Source: Meira nashicola (taxonomy: Eukaryota; Basidiomycota; Exobasidiomycetes; Exobasidiales; Brachybasidiaceae). Taken from it: a stretch of 64,000 nucleotides of DNA. The translations under genes and the position numbers were made by a program. Positions within the stretch are counted from its first letter, which is position 1; each line of letters starts with the position of its first letter. Below, in pieces: positions 42,584 through 53,097 of this stretch. The notes below the pieces were generated by a model. It was given only the letters and a program-made list of their open reading frames with translations, did no database searches and was not told the DNA's origin. The DNA lies in assembly GCA_001600355.1 (NCBI GenBank), contig BCJU01000001.1, forward strand, positions 4,836,013 to 4,900,012. Reading direction: 5' to 3'.

Positions 42584-45500
42584 ATGTTAAGAGCAGCACT
42601 ACGTAGCGCCGGCGCAGCACAACTCTGTGACGCATTAGCACGATTGAGAAGAATGCAAAATGAACTTCCGACTGATTCGTATTTGAGTTGGCAAACACCA
42701 TTCTGGATTCTTGTCCATCCAAATATGCCGTCAAATCAATACAAACCCTTGGTTAAGCCAAAGTACGGAAACTCATCTCATCGGAATGGCGGAATAGGTA
42801 ATAGTTCTAATTATGGAAGCGGTTCGGGAATAAGAAGGTTCTTTCAAGCACCTAACCTAGTACCAAGATGTTATCGAGCATTAACGATGATATCAGCCAT
42901 GATGATCACAGCTTCACTTTTGGCATCTTTTGGTCCATTTACCGGTATCATTAGAAATTCATCGAAATCTGAACAAGTGACTATATGCGATCCTTTTCTC
43001 TTGCCAGGCTTTTTTGCACAGCTACCTTCGGGCTTAGCAACGTATCGAACATACGATTCTTCTTGCAACGTACAAGGATATTTACCAGCTCTACTAGCAG
43101 CATTACGTTCTTCGCCTTATCATACAACTGCATTGCCTCCATCACAGCTAGTCTCAAAAGAAGCAATTCAAAGTAAGGTGACAAACAAGACTGTAATAAT
43201 GATTGGGGATGAAACAGATCACTTTTTGGTACAACACTTTTGCACTTTGGTCGGTCAGTCTGTAGTAGCTATTGATCGTCATCATCCATGGGGAGAATCT
43301 CTAATAAAAGTGCCAAAAGAGCATGCTATCAAAATAACCGATCATAATTCATATGTCAGCACAGATCCCGGTCAAAAAGCTTTGGCGCATTATTGCCATA
43401 TTCCTGACTTTGACTTTTTATTGGTATCAACATATCACTTGGGAGGCGATATTGGTGACACTTTTCAAGGTTTGCCTGCTTGGACTGCTCCTGGCTTATT
43501 TGAAAATCGGATGGAAGATCTATATGTCCCCTTGATCAACTCTATGGCACAGAAACAAACATCTTTTCCCAACTTACCGCCTGCAAGATCTCACCCATGG
43601 CCTGACGCAGTAATACTATCAAGCTCATTTTGGGACTTGGCAAGATTTGCAAGCGAGGATAGTACGATGATGCGAAGTCTTGTGGAAGATTTGAGCGAAC
43701 ACAGGCTGTTCTCTTGGCGATCCAGATATGTGGACATGCTTACCGGAATACAGAACGCATGGAAAGATTCAAAGGTCGGATGGCGTAGCTTACCTGCACC
43801 ACCGGATGCAGAACAAACTACCTTGGAATGGTGGACAGGAGCGCAAACGGATGATACTAAAACGGTGAGTATGATGCTGAGTACTTTTGGAACGACTTAG
43901 AATTGCTGTTTTATACATGATGATGTGCCTAATGGTACAATGGGAGGGGAGACGGATCAAAATGATCAGTCCATATCCATGGTGTCGTCTTGCATGTCAT
44001 GAGCAGGTTCTGCTTGCAAGCTTTGGAAAGCATGATTATTTATTGCAATTGGCTGTTCGGTGGAATTTGGCCTATGGACATATGCGAATTGCCCATCTTC
44101 CAAGACCACAGGCGAATCGGATGATTGATTCTGTGCGACAGACATTGGCATACTCGTCTTGCCGAAGTTTAAAGACAAATTGTCAGGCTGTCGCCAAAGA
44201 ATCAACGCCGATCTTGATACAACACTTTCTGGAGTTGTGGAACTATCTCGTCGCTTTGGGGTAGAGATAGGTCTGCTGAAAAGAGGTTGTGCGGCTTTAT
44301 ACTGCTCTATACCCATTCTTTGTTGCCATTCAAGAGCTTGCAGCCTGGAAATCAATTCTCCATTGATGACATACTTGGAATCATCTTTGCCGTCTTCGGC
44401 TGATGAAGTTGAAGATAAAACATCTCTCAATTGTGTATCCGTCACATTTTCCATTATCCGATTCACTCTCTCCTTTTCAGCTTTCTCTGCACTTTCTTCT
44501 TCATCTGACGACGAGTCATCCAAAGATGTCACAAAGAAGCGATCAGAATCTAGCTGAACAGTTGAAGGACCTTTTCGTGCTCGCATTGACTCGTCGTTAT
44601 CTAGAGGCTCCTCGACGCTTGAAGGCTTCAGTTCCAACGCATCATTCGAAAAAGTCACAGTATCCGGCTGCATTGATTGCGAAGTTGCATTTGTATCAAA
44701 GATCGGATGCAGCTTTGGCGACGCTGGTGTGATTACTTCACTGGGTTTGATGCCTCTCCTATCACGAGATCGGCCATTCCTTTCGATTGACATGCTAGCA
44801 AAACGTCCTACATCATCAGCGTCTAAATGCCTACGTTTTCGCGGAGGCGGCTGTGTAGGAGTAGTATCTGGATCGGCAGTATTATCGAGTGGTGTCTCGA
44901 TATCAGCATCAAAACCAGAATCGGAGCTGGAAGATGTGGTTGATTCGGATTCAGTATTATCAGCTGCGCCCCAACTACTTGCACTGGCATTATGATCAGC
45001 TATGAAGCGATCAAATTGCCTTTTACGGAAATCGCGATCATGTCTCGTCCTCTTTTTCATCTTTTCGAAAGAAAAGGGGTTGCCAAACAATTGCGGTTCG
45101 AATGATGTTGATGCGCGAAGTGCTGCCATGTCAAGCATCTACTTTGATAATACAGCTTAATCCTTGGCTAGCTTCGTGTACTTCCTGCCAAGGACTCTAC
45201 TCTCACAGAAATGGTAGTAGCGGAAATCTATGTTGCATTCTTGAATCGTATTTAAAGTTGATGGAGAAGAGCCAAATTTGTAACCGTTGAAGTACGCGTG
45301 GGTGGAGAAGCTTCTGGATCAACACCGAATTGGGTCTTATCAGAATACGCACGCACAGACAACGCGGACTTCAAACCCTGCATGTAGTTTATGTTACGCG
45401 CCTGTAGCGACCCTGTAAAAATTGTTATACTAACACAACTTTTATGATTTCCACCCAGATTACCGATCATCCTTTATTTCATATGAACAGAATTATTGCA

Positions 45501-45719
45501 CTAAATTTGGCAAGAAAATCTGTTTTATATCCTACAGGAGATGATATCGTAAAAGGAAGGCGAAATCGAAGTGCAAGATTAACAAAAGGAAGTGTAGTGG
45601 ATATGGATTGGGGAACATTGATGATTGGTCAAGATCATCATCAAGTTGATCGATTACATCCAGGCTTATCACCAGGAGGAAGCTTATTCGTGGAAATGTT
45701 ACTTCAACAAATGCTTTGA
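42584..45719 (+). CDS. SGNH/PC-esterase-like membrane protein, two exons with a 1.6-kb intron
   Basis: Predicted exons 42584-43864 and 45459-45719, 513 aa. A single membrane segment (about residues 100-116, LTMISAMMITASLLASF) anchors a lumenal domain resembling the fungal/plant PC-esterase (TBL/GDSL-type acyl-esterase) fold: a GDxxD box (IMIGDETDHF, about 208-212), PDAVILSSSFWDLARFASED, and in exon 2 MDWGTLMIGQDHHQVDRLHP, with the DxxH of the catalytic triad. Exon 2 completes the domain, so the two halves belong together. The intron is bounded by ACG|GTGAGT and CCCAG|ATT, with TACTAAC 24 bases upstream. It contains a whole antisense gene. The canonical nucleophile serine in GDS is replaced by Glu. 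The frame runs upstream to a GTG; ATGs at 42584, 42653 and 42725 are alternative starts. Confidence 0.75.
43966..45138 (-). CDS. Unrecognised protein nested antisense in the intron of the SGNH gene
   Basis: 390-aa intronless frame from ATG 45138 to 43966, lying wholly within the 1.6-kb intron of the plus-strand gene. No family is recognised. The front reads FGNPFSFEKMKKRTRHDRDF, then a Ser/Asp-rich, likely phosphorylated stretch, a basic RKRRHLD segment and acidic SSSDEEESAEKAEK. A short island, RSALILWRQPDNLSLN, has the look of fungal unknowns. The C-terminus is acidic (DMQDDTMDMD). Length and composition support real coding. Function unknown. Confidence 0.7.
   Translation of the reverse strand: MLDMAALRASTSFEPQLFGNPFSFEKMKKRTRHDRDFRKRQFDRFIADHNASASSWGAADNTESESTTSSSSDSGFDADIETPLDNTADPDTTPTQPPPRKRRHLDADDVGRFASMSIERNGRSRDRRGIKPSEVITPASPKLHPIFDTNATSQSMQPDTVTFSNDALELKPSSVEEPLDNDESMRARKGPSTVQLDSDRFFVTSLDDSSSDEEESAEKAEKERVNRIMENVTDTQLRDVLSSTSSAEDGKDDSKYVINGELISRLQALEWQQRMGIEQYKAAQPLFSRPISTPKRRDSSTTPESVVSRSALILWRQPDNLSLNFGKTSMPMSVAQNQSSDSPVVLEDGQFAYVHRPNSTEQPIAINNHAFQSLQAEPAHDMQDDTMDMD
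45428..45434 (+). other. Intron branch site of the SGNH gene
   Basis: A perfect TACTAAC box, 24 bases before the CCCAG acceptor at 45458. It supports the distant second exon. Confidence 0.7.
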
Positions 45720-45844
45720 TTTAAGTCATTTTCACGCTGTATTCTAGCTTGTATAATTTATTTCAAACAAATGATGCATCCTGAAATTCAAATGAAAGTG
45801 TTCTATTGTGGTATAATTGTGTAAAATAAAGAATGTGAATTTGT

Positions 45845-48800
45845 TCAAGTGGATACATTGATTCCAACTTGTTTATGCCACCTTTGCGGGGCTAAAGCTA
45901 AAACACGATTAAAAGCTTCATCGCGTAAGTTCATATTTAAGAAGGTATGATTGCTAATGATCGGATCAGGATTTGCAGCCTGATCTTCTTTGACGGTGAA
46001 ACGCAAACCTTCATTTCGAATAGAAGAATCTTTGATTGACGCTTTACGTACTTTATCAAGTTGAGCGATTTGTTGAAGTTCAATATCCAATAAAACAATA
46101 AAAGATGGACCACCAGTTCTGAATGTTAAACGTTGAGAAGAAATTGTTAATAAACCAATTTGATCATCATATGTTGCAGTAAATGTTGTTTCTTTAGCTG
46201 CCCATGAAATTTTTGCTTGTGATTCTTCTTGAGATTGATAACTTGCTCCTCTTGCGTGTGAAGGTTGAATGATTACATCATCATCAAAATTTGCAATACC
46301 TTGACGTTTGTCTTTTTGTGTTAATTCATCTTCGAATGATTGGTTCATGTTGCTTTTTCGCATGATCAATAAAGCATTTTGTGCGTCATTTGGAACACCT
46401 GATAAAACGAAATCGAAAAATGAAAGGATAGAAAAGTTGTTCTTGTCAGATAAAAATTTAAAACGAGAAAGAATTGGAGCAATGATGAAAAAGTGAACGC
46501 CAAAGATGAATTCGATGCCGTGAATGATTTGACTTGCATTTAAAAAGAGCGTAATAATCATAATCAATCCGACGATGATTAATGTTCTAATCGTTGCAGG
46601 AGTATGAGACCATCTTGACATGTTGTACATTCGTTCATGAATATCGGCAACTTTTGCAGTCAAATTAGAAATTGATTGAGTATGATTGCGTAAAGCGTTC
46701 GATACTTCCGAAGTAGGAGTGAAACTCTTTTCGTCTCCTGCTAAAGTAGGAGAAGAAGTTACAGAAGAATTGAAAAGAGAAGATTCTGTTTTCACACCTT
46801 CACTAAATTGTTCAAGCATCTTTGAGCGTGATTCTAATTCTTCCGAGGATAAAATATTTCCACGCTTTTTGCCCGACTCCCTTTCGTTGACGATCTTGAA
46901 AATGAAGATTGCTAAAGCACCTGGAATAAGTGCATCGCAATACCACAAAGTGAAAAATGTTGTGCACCAAGCCAAAGAATCCAACTTTTTCGTCCAATGC
47001 GAAATATGCCAAAGGCGTTCAAACATCATCTCATACATAGGTACAGAAGCCAAGAATAATCTTTCACAATTATCCTTTAAACTTTCCATATGAAATTGTT
47101 CAAGATGATTTGGTGATCCGGCTTCATCAGATGTACGAATTTGATGAATATCCTTAAATTTGATCGGGGTCAAATATGTCATCGTTTCGGAGATTGTAGC
47201 TAAAATAAAGCTAATCGCACTCCTTTTACCTTCTTGCTTTTCCTGCCAAACTTTTTCGAACGAAAGGGGTCTTTGAGAGGCATCATCTAGATCCATCAAA
47301 GCTGAAGCGCGAACTGAACGAATATTCTTTCCGTAATTTTTAACGAATCGATCGATCTCTTCTTGTTCGGCTGTGGTTAATGAACTATTTGCACGTTCGA
47401 TCGAATCAGTAAGTGAAGAGCTACTTCTATCACCCGATTCTTCTTGTTCTGATAGGCTTGCTTCGTCGTAAAGATGAATGGAATCAAGATATTCCATTTC
47501 CTTAGAATCTTCATCAGTCGTACGAACAATTTTGTAGTATCTTGGCGAAGATGGTCTCCTCTTGACGATGATCGGTGATTCAGAATCACTTTCCGTATTC
47601 CAGGATTCCTCATTCGATGCTGAACCTGAATCCGCATCTTCATAAACGCTTGCTCGTTTATCATTTTGCACTTGTGACGGTCTACGTTTATCATTGATTT
47701 CCTCTAAATAAACAAGATGAGAAGGACCATCTTGACTGTTACTTATATCAGAATGATCCACGCTTGTATCTGGCTCTTGAAGTTCAATTATACGATCTTG
47801 TACCAATGGAGAAAGGTCACTCTTCTTTCTTCCACGGCTTTTAGAACCATTTTTAGATTGTTGAAAAGTAGGCGAAGGCATTTTTATTTCATTCTCTTGT
47901 GGAGTATGACCTGACCAACTTTCTTGATCATAGATGGAACCAAGTGATTCGGTATTTGATAACTTTCTTTCTTTTCCTACTCCATTAATATAATCCAAAG
48001 GCATATGACCGATCAAAGAGAAATCTTCAGTCATTTGTACGGATGGTTTCCTTCTGATTGTTGAAACGGAACCTTTTCTGTTTTGACTTTCATCAATATA
48101 TCCTACAATTGCATCTCCTCCTTCTGGTGGAGTGAGAGGTGCAATTGGAGAAACGGGTGACCTTGTACTTTGTGTCACGGTTGAAGATTCTGAATGCTTT
48201 CTTCTAGGAGGAGGCGGTGGAGGTGCTCGCTTACGTCTTTTGGGTTGTTCACTCAATCCAAGGATTGCATCTTCTGTCTTTTGTAGTTCTTCCATTCTTT
48301 CCTTTGGAGAAGGATAAGATTTGAATCCCATCTGTTCTTGAACAGGAGATGCAGTTGAACTTGTTTCAACTAGGGTTGGAGCGGAAATCATTCTTGTCAA
48401 ATGTTCTCTTTGTTTACCTCGTAAAGAAGAAGAAGAATGACTACTTCGAACTATTGAACGTGTTGGATTCGTTTGTCGCTTTTCTTCTTTGATGGTCTTT
48501 TCCTTACTCTTCTGTGGAGATCCAAACGCTTTTTTAAAGAATGAAGGTCGAGAAGTTGATGGTGTCAATTCAACACTTACTGATCGCTTTGTTGTGGGGC
48601 GTGATTCGTCAAATCTGACTCCTTCTGGCTTGGTTTGTTTTTCTTTAGACGAATAATCTGTACCTCCTTGCGATGTCCTTGATGAAATTCGCAACGGTTT
48701 CACGGGTGTATTATATTTTTCAATTTTTTGGCCTGATTCAGATCGTAAAAGCATCAAAGCTTTTGCTTCTTGTTCGATCATTTGAATGCTATCTAATGGA

Positions 48801-49492
48801 TTGCTTTGACTTTCTGCTTTTTTATGTTGCATATGATAATTTTCAAATCCAGTTGCAGTAGGAGAAAGTAAAGGTGCTCCTCTTGCTGTAGAAGATACTT
48901 GTTCTAATGTCCATGAAGGCCTTCTTTCTGCGTAAATCAACGGAGGTTCACTTCCTTTCATTAATGCAGGCGAATCACCTCCGCGCCAATAATGATATTG
49001 ACTTCCTGCAGTAGAAGTAGGAGAAGTTGCTTCCATAGATCGAAAGAGACCTAAAGCGCTTTGATGTTGCTGTTGTTGTTGTTGTGCTTTAGCCGTATCG
49101 ACTGATAAACTATAAGAGTGGAAACCGTTTTGCTTGAATCCAGATCTACCTCTTGGATCGGTTGCATTTTGTTGAGCGATAGAATCAGTTGAATTAGACA
49201 TCGTAGTTCTATTACTACTGACGTTCATAGATCCAATACTAGAAGAAGCGTTTGTCATCGTTCCAGGAGTTGTCGTACCAAGCGAAGAAGATGATGATGA
49301 TGGAAAATTAGAAGAAGTTGGAGATGGTGGATACTTTTGAACGTTTGAAGGATTTCTCATTTGCAATGATTCACTTTGAACGGCTCGCAATGTTATTGAA
49401 GCATCCCATTGAGCTCCCGAAGGTGATGGATCCCGCCTTTGGCTATGTTGATGCATTCCCCATTGTGCTTTTCGCGGTGACGATTTAGACAT
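45845..49492 (-). CDS. Large DUF3292/GRAM-type membrane protein
   Basis: 1215-aa intronless protein. The first about 780 residues are disordered (Ser/Pro/Arg, a short Gln run, PPPPPPRRK). The C-terminal part has two membrane-type regions, AWCTTFFTLWYCDALIPGAL (about 837) and a longer one at about 967-1010 (TLIIVGLIMIITLFLN and FGVHFFIIAPI). A GRAM-like beta domain follows at about 1075-1205 (KETTFTATYDDQIGLLTISS, then QRLTFR), ending RDEAFNRVLALAPQRWHKQ. The latter recalls the C-terminus of fungal DUF3292 and GRAMD4 proteins, which sit at ER/mitochondrial membranes. A role at membrane contacts is inference. Confidence 0.65.
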   Translation of the reverse strand: MSKSSPRKAQWGMHQHSQRRDPSPSGAQWDASITLRAVQSESLQMRNPSNVQKYPPSPTSSNFPSSSSSSLGTTTPGTMTNASSSIGSMNVSSNRTTMSNSTDSIAQQNATDPRGRSGFKQNGFHSYSLSVDTAKAQQQQQQHQSALGLFRSMEATSPTSTAGSQYHYWRGGDSPALMKGSEPPLIYAERRPSWTLEQVSSTARGAPLLSPTATGFENYHMQHKKAESQSNPLDSIQMIEQEAKALMLLRSESGQKIEKYNTPVKPLRISSRTSQGGTDYSSKEKQTKPEGVRFDESRPTTKRSVSVELTPSTSRPSFFKKAFGSPQKSKEKTIKEEKRQTNPTRSIVRSSHSSSSLRGKQREHLTRMISAPTLVETSSTASPVQEQMGFKSYPSPKERMEELQKTEDAILGLSEQPKRRKRAPPPPPPRRKHSESSTVTQSTRSPVSPIAPLTPPEGGDAIVGYIDESQNRKGSVSTIRRKPSVQMTEDFSLIGHMPLDYINGVGKERKLSNTESLGSIYDQESWSGHTPQENEIKMPSPTFQQSKNGSKSRGRKKSDLSPLVQDRIIELQEPDTSVDHSDISNSQDGPSHLVYLEEINDKRRPSQVQNDKRASVYEDADSGSASNEESWNTESDSESPIIVKRRPSSPRYYKIVRTTDEDSKEMEYLDSIHLYDEASLSEQEESGDRSSSSLTDSIERANSSLTTAEQEEIDRFVKNYGKNIRSVRASALMDLDDASQRPLSFEKVWQEKQEGKRSAISFILATISETMTYLTPIKFKDIHQIRTSDEAGSPNHLEQFHMESLKDNCERLFLASVPMYEMMFERLWHISHWTKKLDSLAWCTTFFTLWYCDALIPGALAIFIFKIVNERESGKKRGNILSSEELESRSKMLEQFSEGVKTESSLFNSSVTSSPTLAGDEKSFTPTSEVSNALRNHTQSISNLTAKVADIHERMYNMSRWSHTPATIRTLIIVGLIMIITLFLNASQIIHGIEFIFGVHFFIIAPILSRFKFLSDKNNFSILSFFDFVLSGVPNDAQNALLIMRKSNMNQSFEDELTQKDKRQGIANFDDDVIIQPSHARGASYQSQEESQAKISWAAKETTFTATYDDQIGLLTISSQRLTFRTGGPSFIVLLDIELQQIAQLDKVRKASIKDSSIRNEGLRFTVKEDQAANPDPIISNHTFLNMNLRDEAFNRVLALAPQRWHKQVGINVST

Positions 49493-50952
49493 TTCGGAGA
49501 ATGAATGAATGACAGGGGGATTTTTGCAAAGGGAAGGATGGCTGAATTAAGGATGCATGCGAACAGATGATGGTTACGGGAGAATTTTATACATCACCGG
49601 ATCAGGTTGTGTTTTCTTTAAATGCATATACCATCATAACTCCAATCAAGTGGAGACCGCATTTTAGTCTCTCTTGAACGATCGGAAGATTTGTTTGTTT
49701 CTATTCTATCGTTCAACTATCGCAATGCTTACTATCACGTAATGAAGGTGCCTTTTTTGGCAAGTCAAGGCAGATTAGCGTGACCATCTATGCATAGTGT
49801 CAGTAACTAATTGGCAAAATAGTGCATACATCTGACTCAATTCAGATCTCAACTTGATAGTGCATTGCCCTGATCGTCCGTTTTCTTGAATCTGCTTCAA
49901 GACAATGGCAGAACGCATGTGTCGCTGTGGCTTCTGAGATCCTTACAATGAAGAATCAAGATGAAGATTGCGAAAATGAAAAAGTATGTATGAATTATCA
50001 CAGAACTGTTTCATACAAGGGAGATCTTGACTGAGATAGGCTAATGAAATTCTTTCTAACCCGAATTAGCGGACAGGTAAGCATGTCCATTGTGTTCATG
50101 TCTAGTGCCTTAGATTCACTAGAATGTTTCTAAAAAATGACTAGCGTTGTACACAACTCTCTGTGTTTGTTACATACACGTCCTGATATGCGTGGGTAAA
50201 AACATTTCCGTGCTTAAATTGGATTGAAGCCGAGCTTGTAGATGTACAAAAAAAAAAGCCCGATGCAGAAGCTGTACAAACGCAGCGCAGCGCAAAGCCA
50301 CGCTCTACCAAACGCGCAGCGCTTTTGGATATTTTTCTAAGCTCAGAAGGGTCCCGTCTCCGCAAAAGGAGAAAGTATGTCTCGACCTTTAAAGCCACAA
50401 CCCTTTTTTTTTCGCACAAGATACCTGTCACTCTCCCACACGTACAAGGGCGCAAGAATAAAATAAAAAAATTAATATTTATTTTCCTATCAGTATACCA
50501 AATTCATCTTTTTAGTACTTGCCATTTGGACAATATTTAAACTCAGACAGTCACATATGTTTTACTCTATATGGTACCTGTAGAATGATTGCGTTAATGA
50601 ATGGCGTATGTGGGTCATTACAGCCTTGGCTGTCTCAGAAAGAGACAATTATATTATGAAAAAGCCTGAGCAAATTCAGCCAATTTGATAAGGTTTTGCG
50701 AGCGAATTTTGAACCGGGGGGTAGAATAGAAGAATATAAGGGGATGCGGGAGGTAAAATCAGAAAGAAGCGCGTCGTAGAATATGCAGAAGTGGTTAAAT
50801 TATGTGTCATCACGTGTTGCAAAAAATTCCAAAATTTTTAAAGATTGAGAAAGGAAGGAGGAATTAGTGCATGAAAGATTGGATTGACCAGTGTATGCTC
50901 CTATGAAGAGAGATTTGTTATCCTTGAAAGTCATCAACTATTATAGAGAAAG
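49493..50952. other. Gene-free region, 1.5 kb
   Basis: Between divergent GRAM-type and EBP2 genes. Mostly AT-rich. It contains a cluster of GCGCAGCGC-like copies near 50281 and 50315 and no recognisable gene. Confidence 0.45.
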
Positions 50953-52383
50953 ATGGCAGTGAAGTCAAAAGGAGCAGTTGCGCCTGCCAAAAAAGTGACA
51001 CAGTCCAAGGCAGTAGCCGGGAAAGGAAAAGCAAAAGCACAAGTAGAAGATGAAGTACAAGCAGCAGTAGAAGAAGAAGACTCTGAATCAGGATCATCAG
51101 AAGAGGATGAAGATCAAGATGTCAGTCAACGTGGTCTTGAAAGATTGATGAAAGCTTTAGGAGAGGATGGATTAACTGAATTGGATAGAGCTCATTTGGG
51201 TCTTGTTACAGGACAGATCAATGAGGAGGGGGAGGAGGATGATGATCTAGAAGAAGACGAAGAAGATGAAGAAGAGATAGAAGAGGGAGAAAGTGAAGAA
51301 GAAGAAGAAGAGGATGAAAGCGAGGATCCAGAGGTTCCAGCGAAAACAGCGGTCCCTACAGGCAAAAAAACTTCTTTAGCAGAAAGTATCGCACGTAGTG
51401 GTCTCGTACAAGAGGAAGAGGACGAAGAAGATGAGGAAGACGAAGAGGAAGAGGAAGGAGACGAATCCGCCATTCCTCTTGAATCACTCTCAGATGCAGC
51501 ACTTGCAGCATTGCCTGAATCTGTCCGATCTCGACGTATGTATCGCGAAAAGATTAACAACGAAGATGCATTGAAACGCATTCGTGATACTATCGCTTTA
51601 GCACAGAACGGAAAAACGCTACCATGGATCGAAACATTAGCAGTCTCATACCCTAAATCCATTCAAGAAGAACTTGGCGAATCAGCTGAAGCAAAAGATG
51701 ACGATTTGAAACGTGAATTGGAATTCTACAAACAAGCTTTACATACTGCAGTTGAAGGAAGGAATTTAGCAAAGCAGGCCAATTTGCCATTTACCAGACC
51801 ATCTGACTTTTTCGCAGAGATGGTAAAATCAGATGAACATATGGAACGTGTTCGTCAAAAGTTGTTGGATGAAAAAGCAGGATTGAAAGCATCAGAAGAT
51901 GCAAGGAAGCAACGTGAATTGAAGAAGTTCGGTAAAAAGGTTCAAGTTGAAAAACAACTCGAACGTCAACGTAATAAACGTGACTTTGAAGAAAAGGTCA
52001 AAGGTCTCAAGAGAAAGAGAAATGGCGGTTTGGATGGAGATGATGGAGGTGAAGATGATGAATTTGACATTCGATTGGAATCAGCCTTGGATGGAGAGAA
52101 AGGCAATAGGTCAACTTCAACGCGCGGAGGAAGAGGTGGAAAGCGAGGAGGACCAAAGATGAGACGTGATGCTCGTGATTCGAAATTCGGATTTGGCGGA
52201 AAGAAGAGACATTCTAAGGAGAACACGCGCGAAAGCACAAATGAATTTGGAAGTGGAAGTAGTAGAGGCCGTGGTGGATCCCGTGGCGGCTCTCGTGGTG
52301 GTGCAAGAGGAGGAAGAGGAGGATTGAAATCTAGAGGATCATCGCAGCGACCTGGCAAATCAAGACGTACTGGACGAAGTTAA
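50953..52383 (+). CDS. EBP2: rRNA-processing protein EBP2
   Basis: 476-aa nucleolar protein of 60S ribosome assembly. The front is very acidic (Glu/Asp runs). The conserved Ebp2 region at about 195-370 reads YREKINNEDALKRIRDTIAL, LPWIETLAVSYP, DDDLKRELEFYKQALHTAVE, PFTRPSDFFAEMVKSDEHME and KQRELKKFGKKVQVEKQLER. The C-terminus is RGG/Arg-Gly rich (SRGRGGSRGGSRGGARGG), as in family members that bind RNA. Intronless. In yeast Ebp2 acts with Rrs1 and Brx1 at the pre-60S particle. Confidence 0.95.
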   Translation: MAVKSKGAVAPAKKVTQSKAVAGKGKAKAQVEDEVQAAVEEEDSESGSSEEDEDQDVSQRGLERLMKALGEDGLTELDRAHLGLVTGQINEEGEEDDDLEEDEEDEEEIEEGESEEEEEEDESEDPEVPAKTAVPTGKKTSLAESIARSGLVQEEEDEEDEEDEEEEEGDESAIPLESLSDAALAALPESVRSRRMYREKINNEDALKRIRDTIALAQNGKTLPWIETLAVSYPKSIQEELGESAEAKDDDLKRELEFYKQALHTAVEGRNLAKQANLPFTRPSDFFAEMVKSDEHMERVRQKLLDEKAGLKASEDARKQRELKKFGKKVQVEKQLERQRNKRDFEEKVKGLKRKRNGGLDGDDGGEDDEFDIRLESALDGEKGNRSTSTRGGRGGKRGGPKMRRDARDSKFGFGGKKRHSKENTRESTNEFGSGSSRGRGGSRGGSRGGARGGRGGLKSRGSSQRPGKSRRTGRS

Positions 52384-52476
52384 TTTCTTATGACCATTCT
52401 GCCTAAATCTTTCATGTATCTTTCCGATCATTCATTATCACGCATACGATTCTGTACAATGAAATTATGTTTCACA

Positions 52477-53097
52477 TCAGAGTAATTGAAGAGTAAAAGC
52501 GAGAATACAGGAGAATATAGCGACTGAAACAGCAAATGGTTGAAGAGAAGAAAATTGATGAGAACCTGCGTTGCTACCGGATGGGGCAGAAGTAGTTGCA
52601 GATGATGTAGGACTAACGATAGAAGCTGTAGCAGAAGAAGATGGTGCTGAAGTTGATAATGAAGAAGTTGAAGAATTGAGTGTGCTTGTAGTTGTAAGAA
52701 TGCTAGTTGAACCGGTACTTGTAGTTGTTGATGAAATTATTGAAGGATTTACTCCACAATCATTAAAAGAATTTGATTCTTGTGAGATTGGAATTACCGG
52801 TCCACCTGTTTCACTTGCATGCAAAATACTGACAATACATTGACCTGAAATTGGAACGTTGTCACTTGAACCCGGTAAACTATCGGTACGAAGAGAAGGT
52901 TGAGGAACGGCATATACTACAGGAGCAGGAGATGGAGTTGAATTAGAAGCCAGCTTATGTAATTGCAAAAAGATGTAAATCAGTAATCTGTAACTTTGTC
53001 AAAGTAATATTTTAAATCAACTTACAGAACCAAAAATATGTGCTGATATGATAAGCAGAATAGAAATGAGAATGTTTGAAGAGCTTTTTGTGATCAT
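52477..53097 (-). CDS. Small secreted GPI-anchored cell-wall protein, two exons
   Basis: Predicted exons 53097-53026 and 52953-52477 (72-nt intron, GTAAGT donor, AAG acceptor), 182 aa. Exon 1 encodes a clean signal peptide (ILISILLIISAHIFGS). The mature part has Ser/Thr-rich, O-glycosylation-type repeats (STTTSTGSTSILTTTSTLNS) and two cysteines. It ends in a hydrophobic tail (FAVSVAIFSCILAFTLQLL) after a GSNAG-type omega region, i.e. a GPI-anchor signal. Without exon 1 the frame has no ATG. Likely cell-wall mannoprotein; no enzyme domain seen. Confidence 0.75.

Noticed and set aside
43865..43900. A 36-nt alternative intron (GTGAGT...TTAG) in the SGNH gene
   Set aside because: It is shorter than any likely intron here and leads to a frame with no family match, whereas the distant exon completes the DxxH domain.
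43887..44264. Plus-strand frame over the nested gene
   Set aside because: It is antisense to the 390-aa frame, lies inside the intron and has no domain; the composition suits a shadow frame.
50700..50800. tRNA-like words (GGTTCAAA on the minus strand, AGTGGTTAAA on the plus strand)
   Set aside because: No matching A box, B box and acceptor stem could be assembled; no tRNA was found in the window by eye.
51192..51662. Minus-strand poly-Ser frame inside EBP2
   Set aside because: Reverse of the acidic GAA/GAG runs of EBP2; not a gene.
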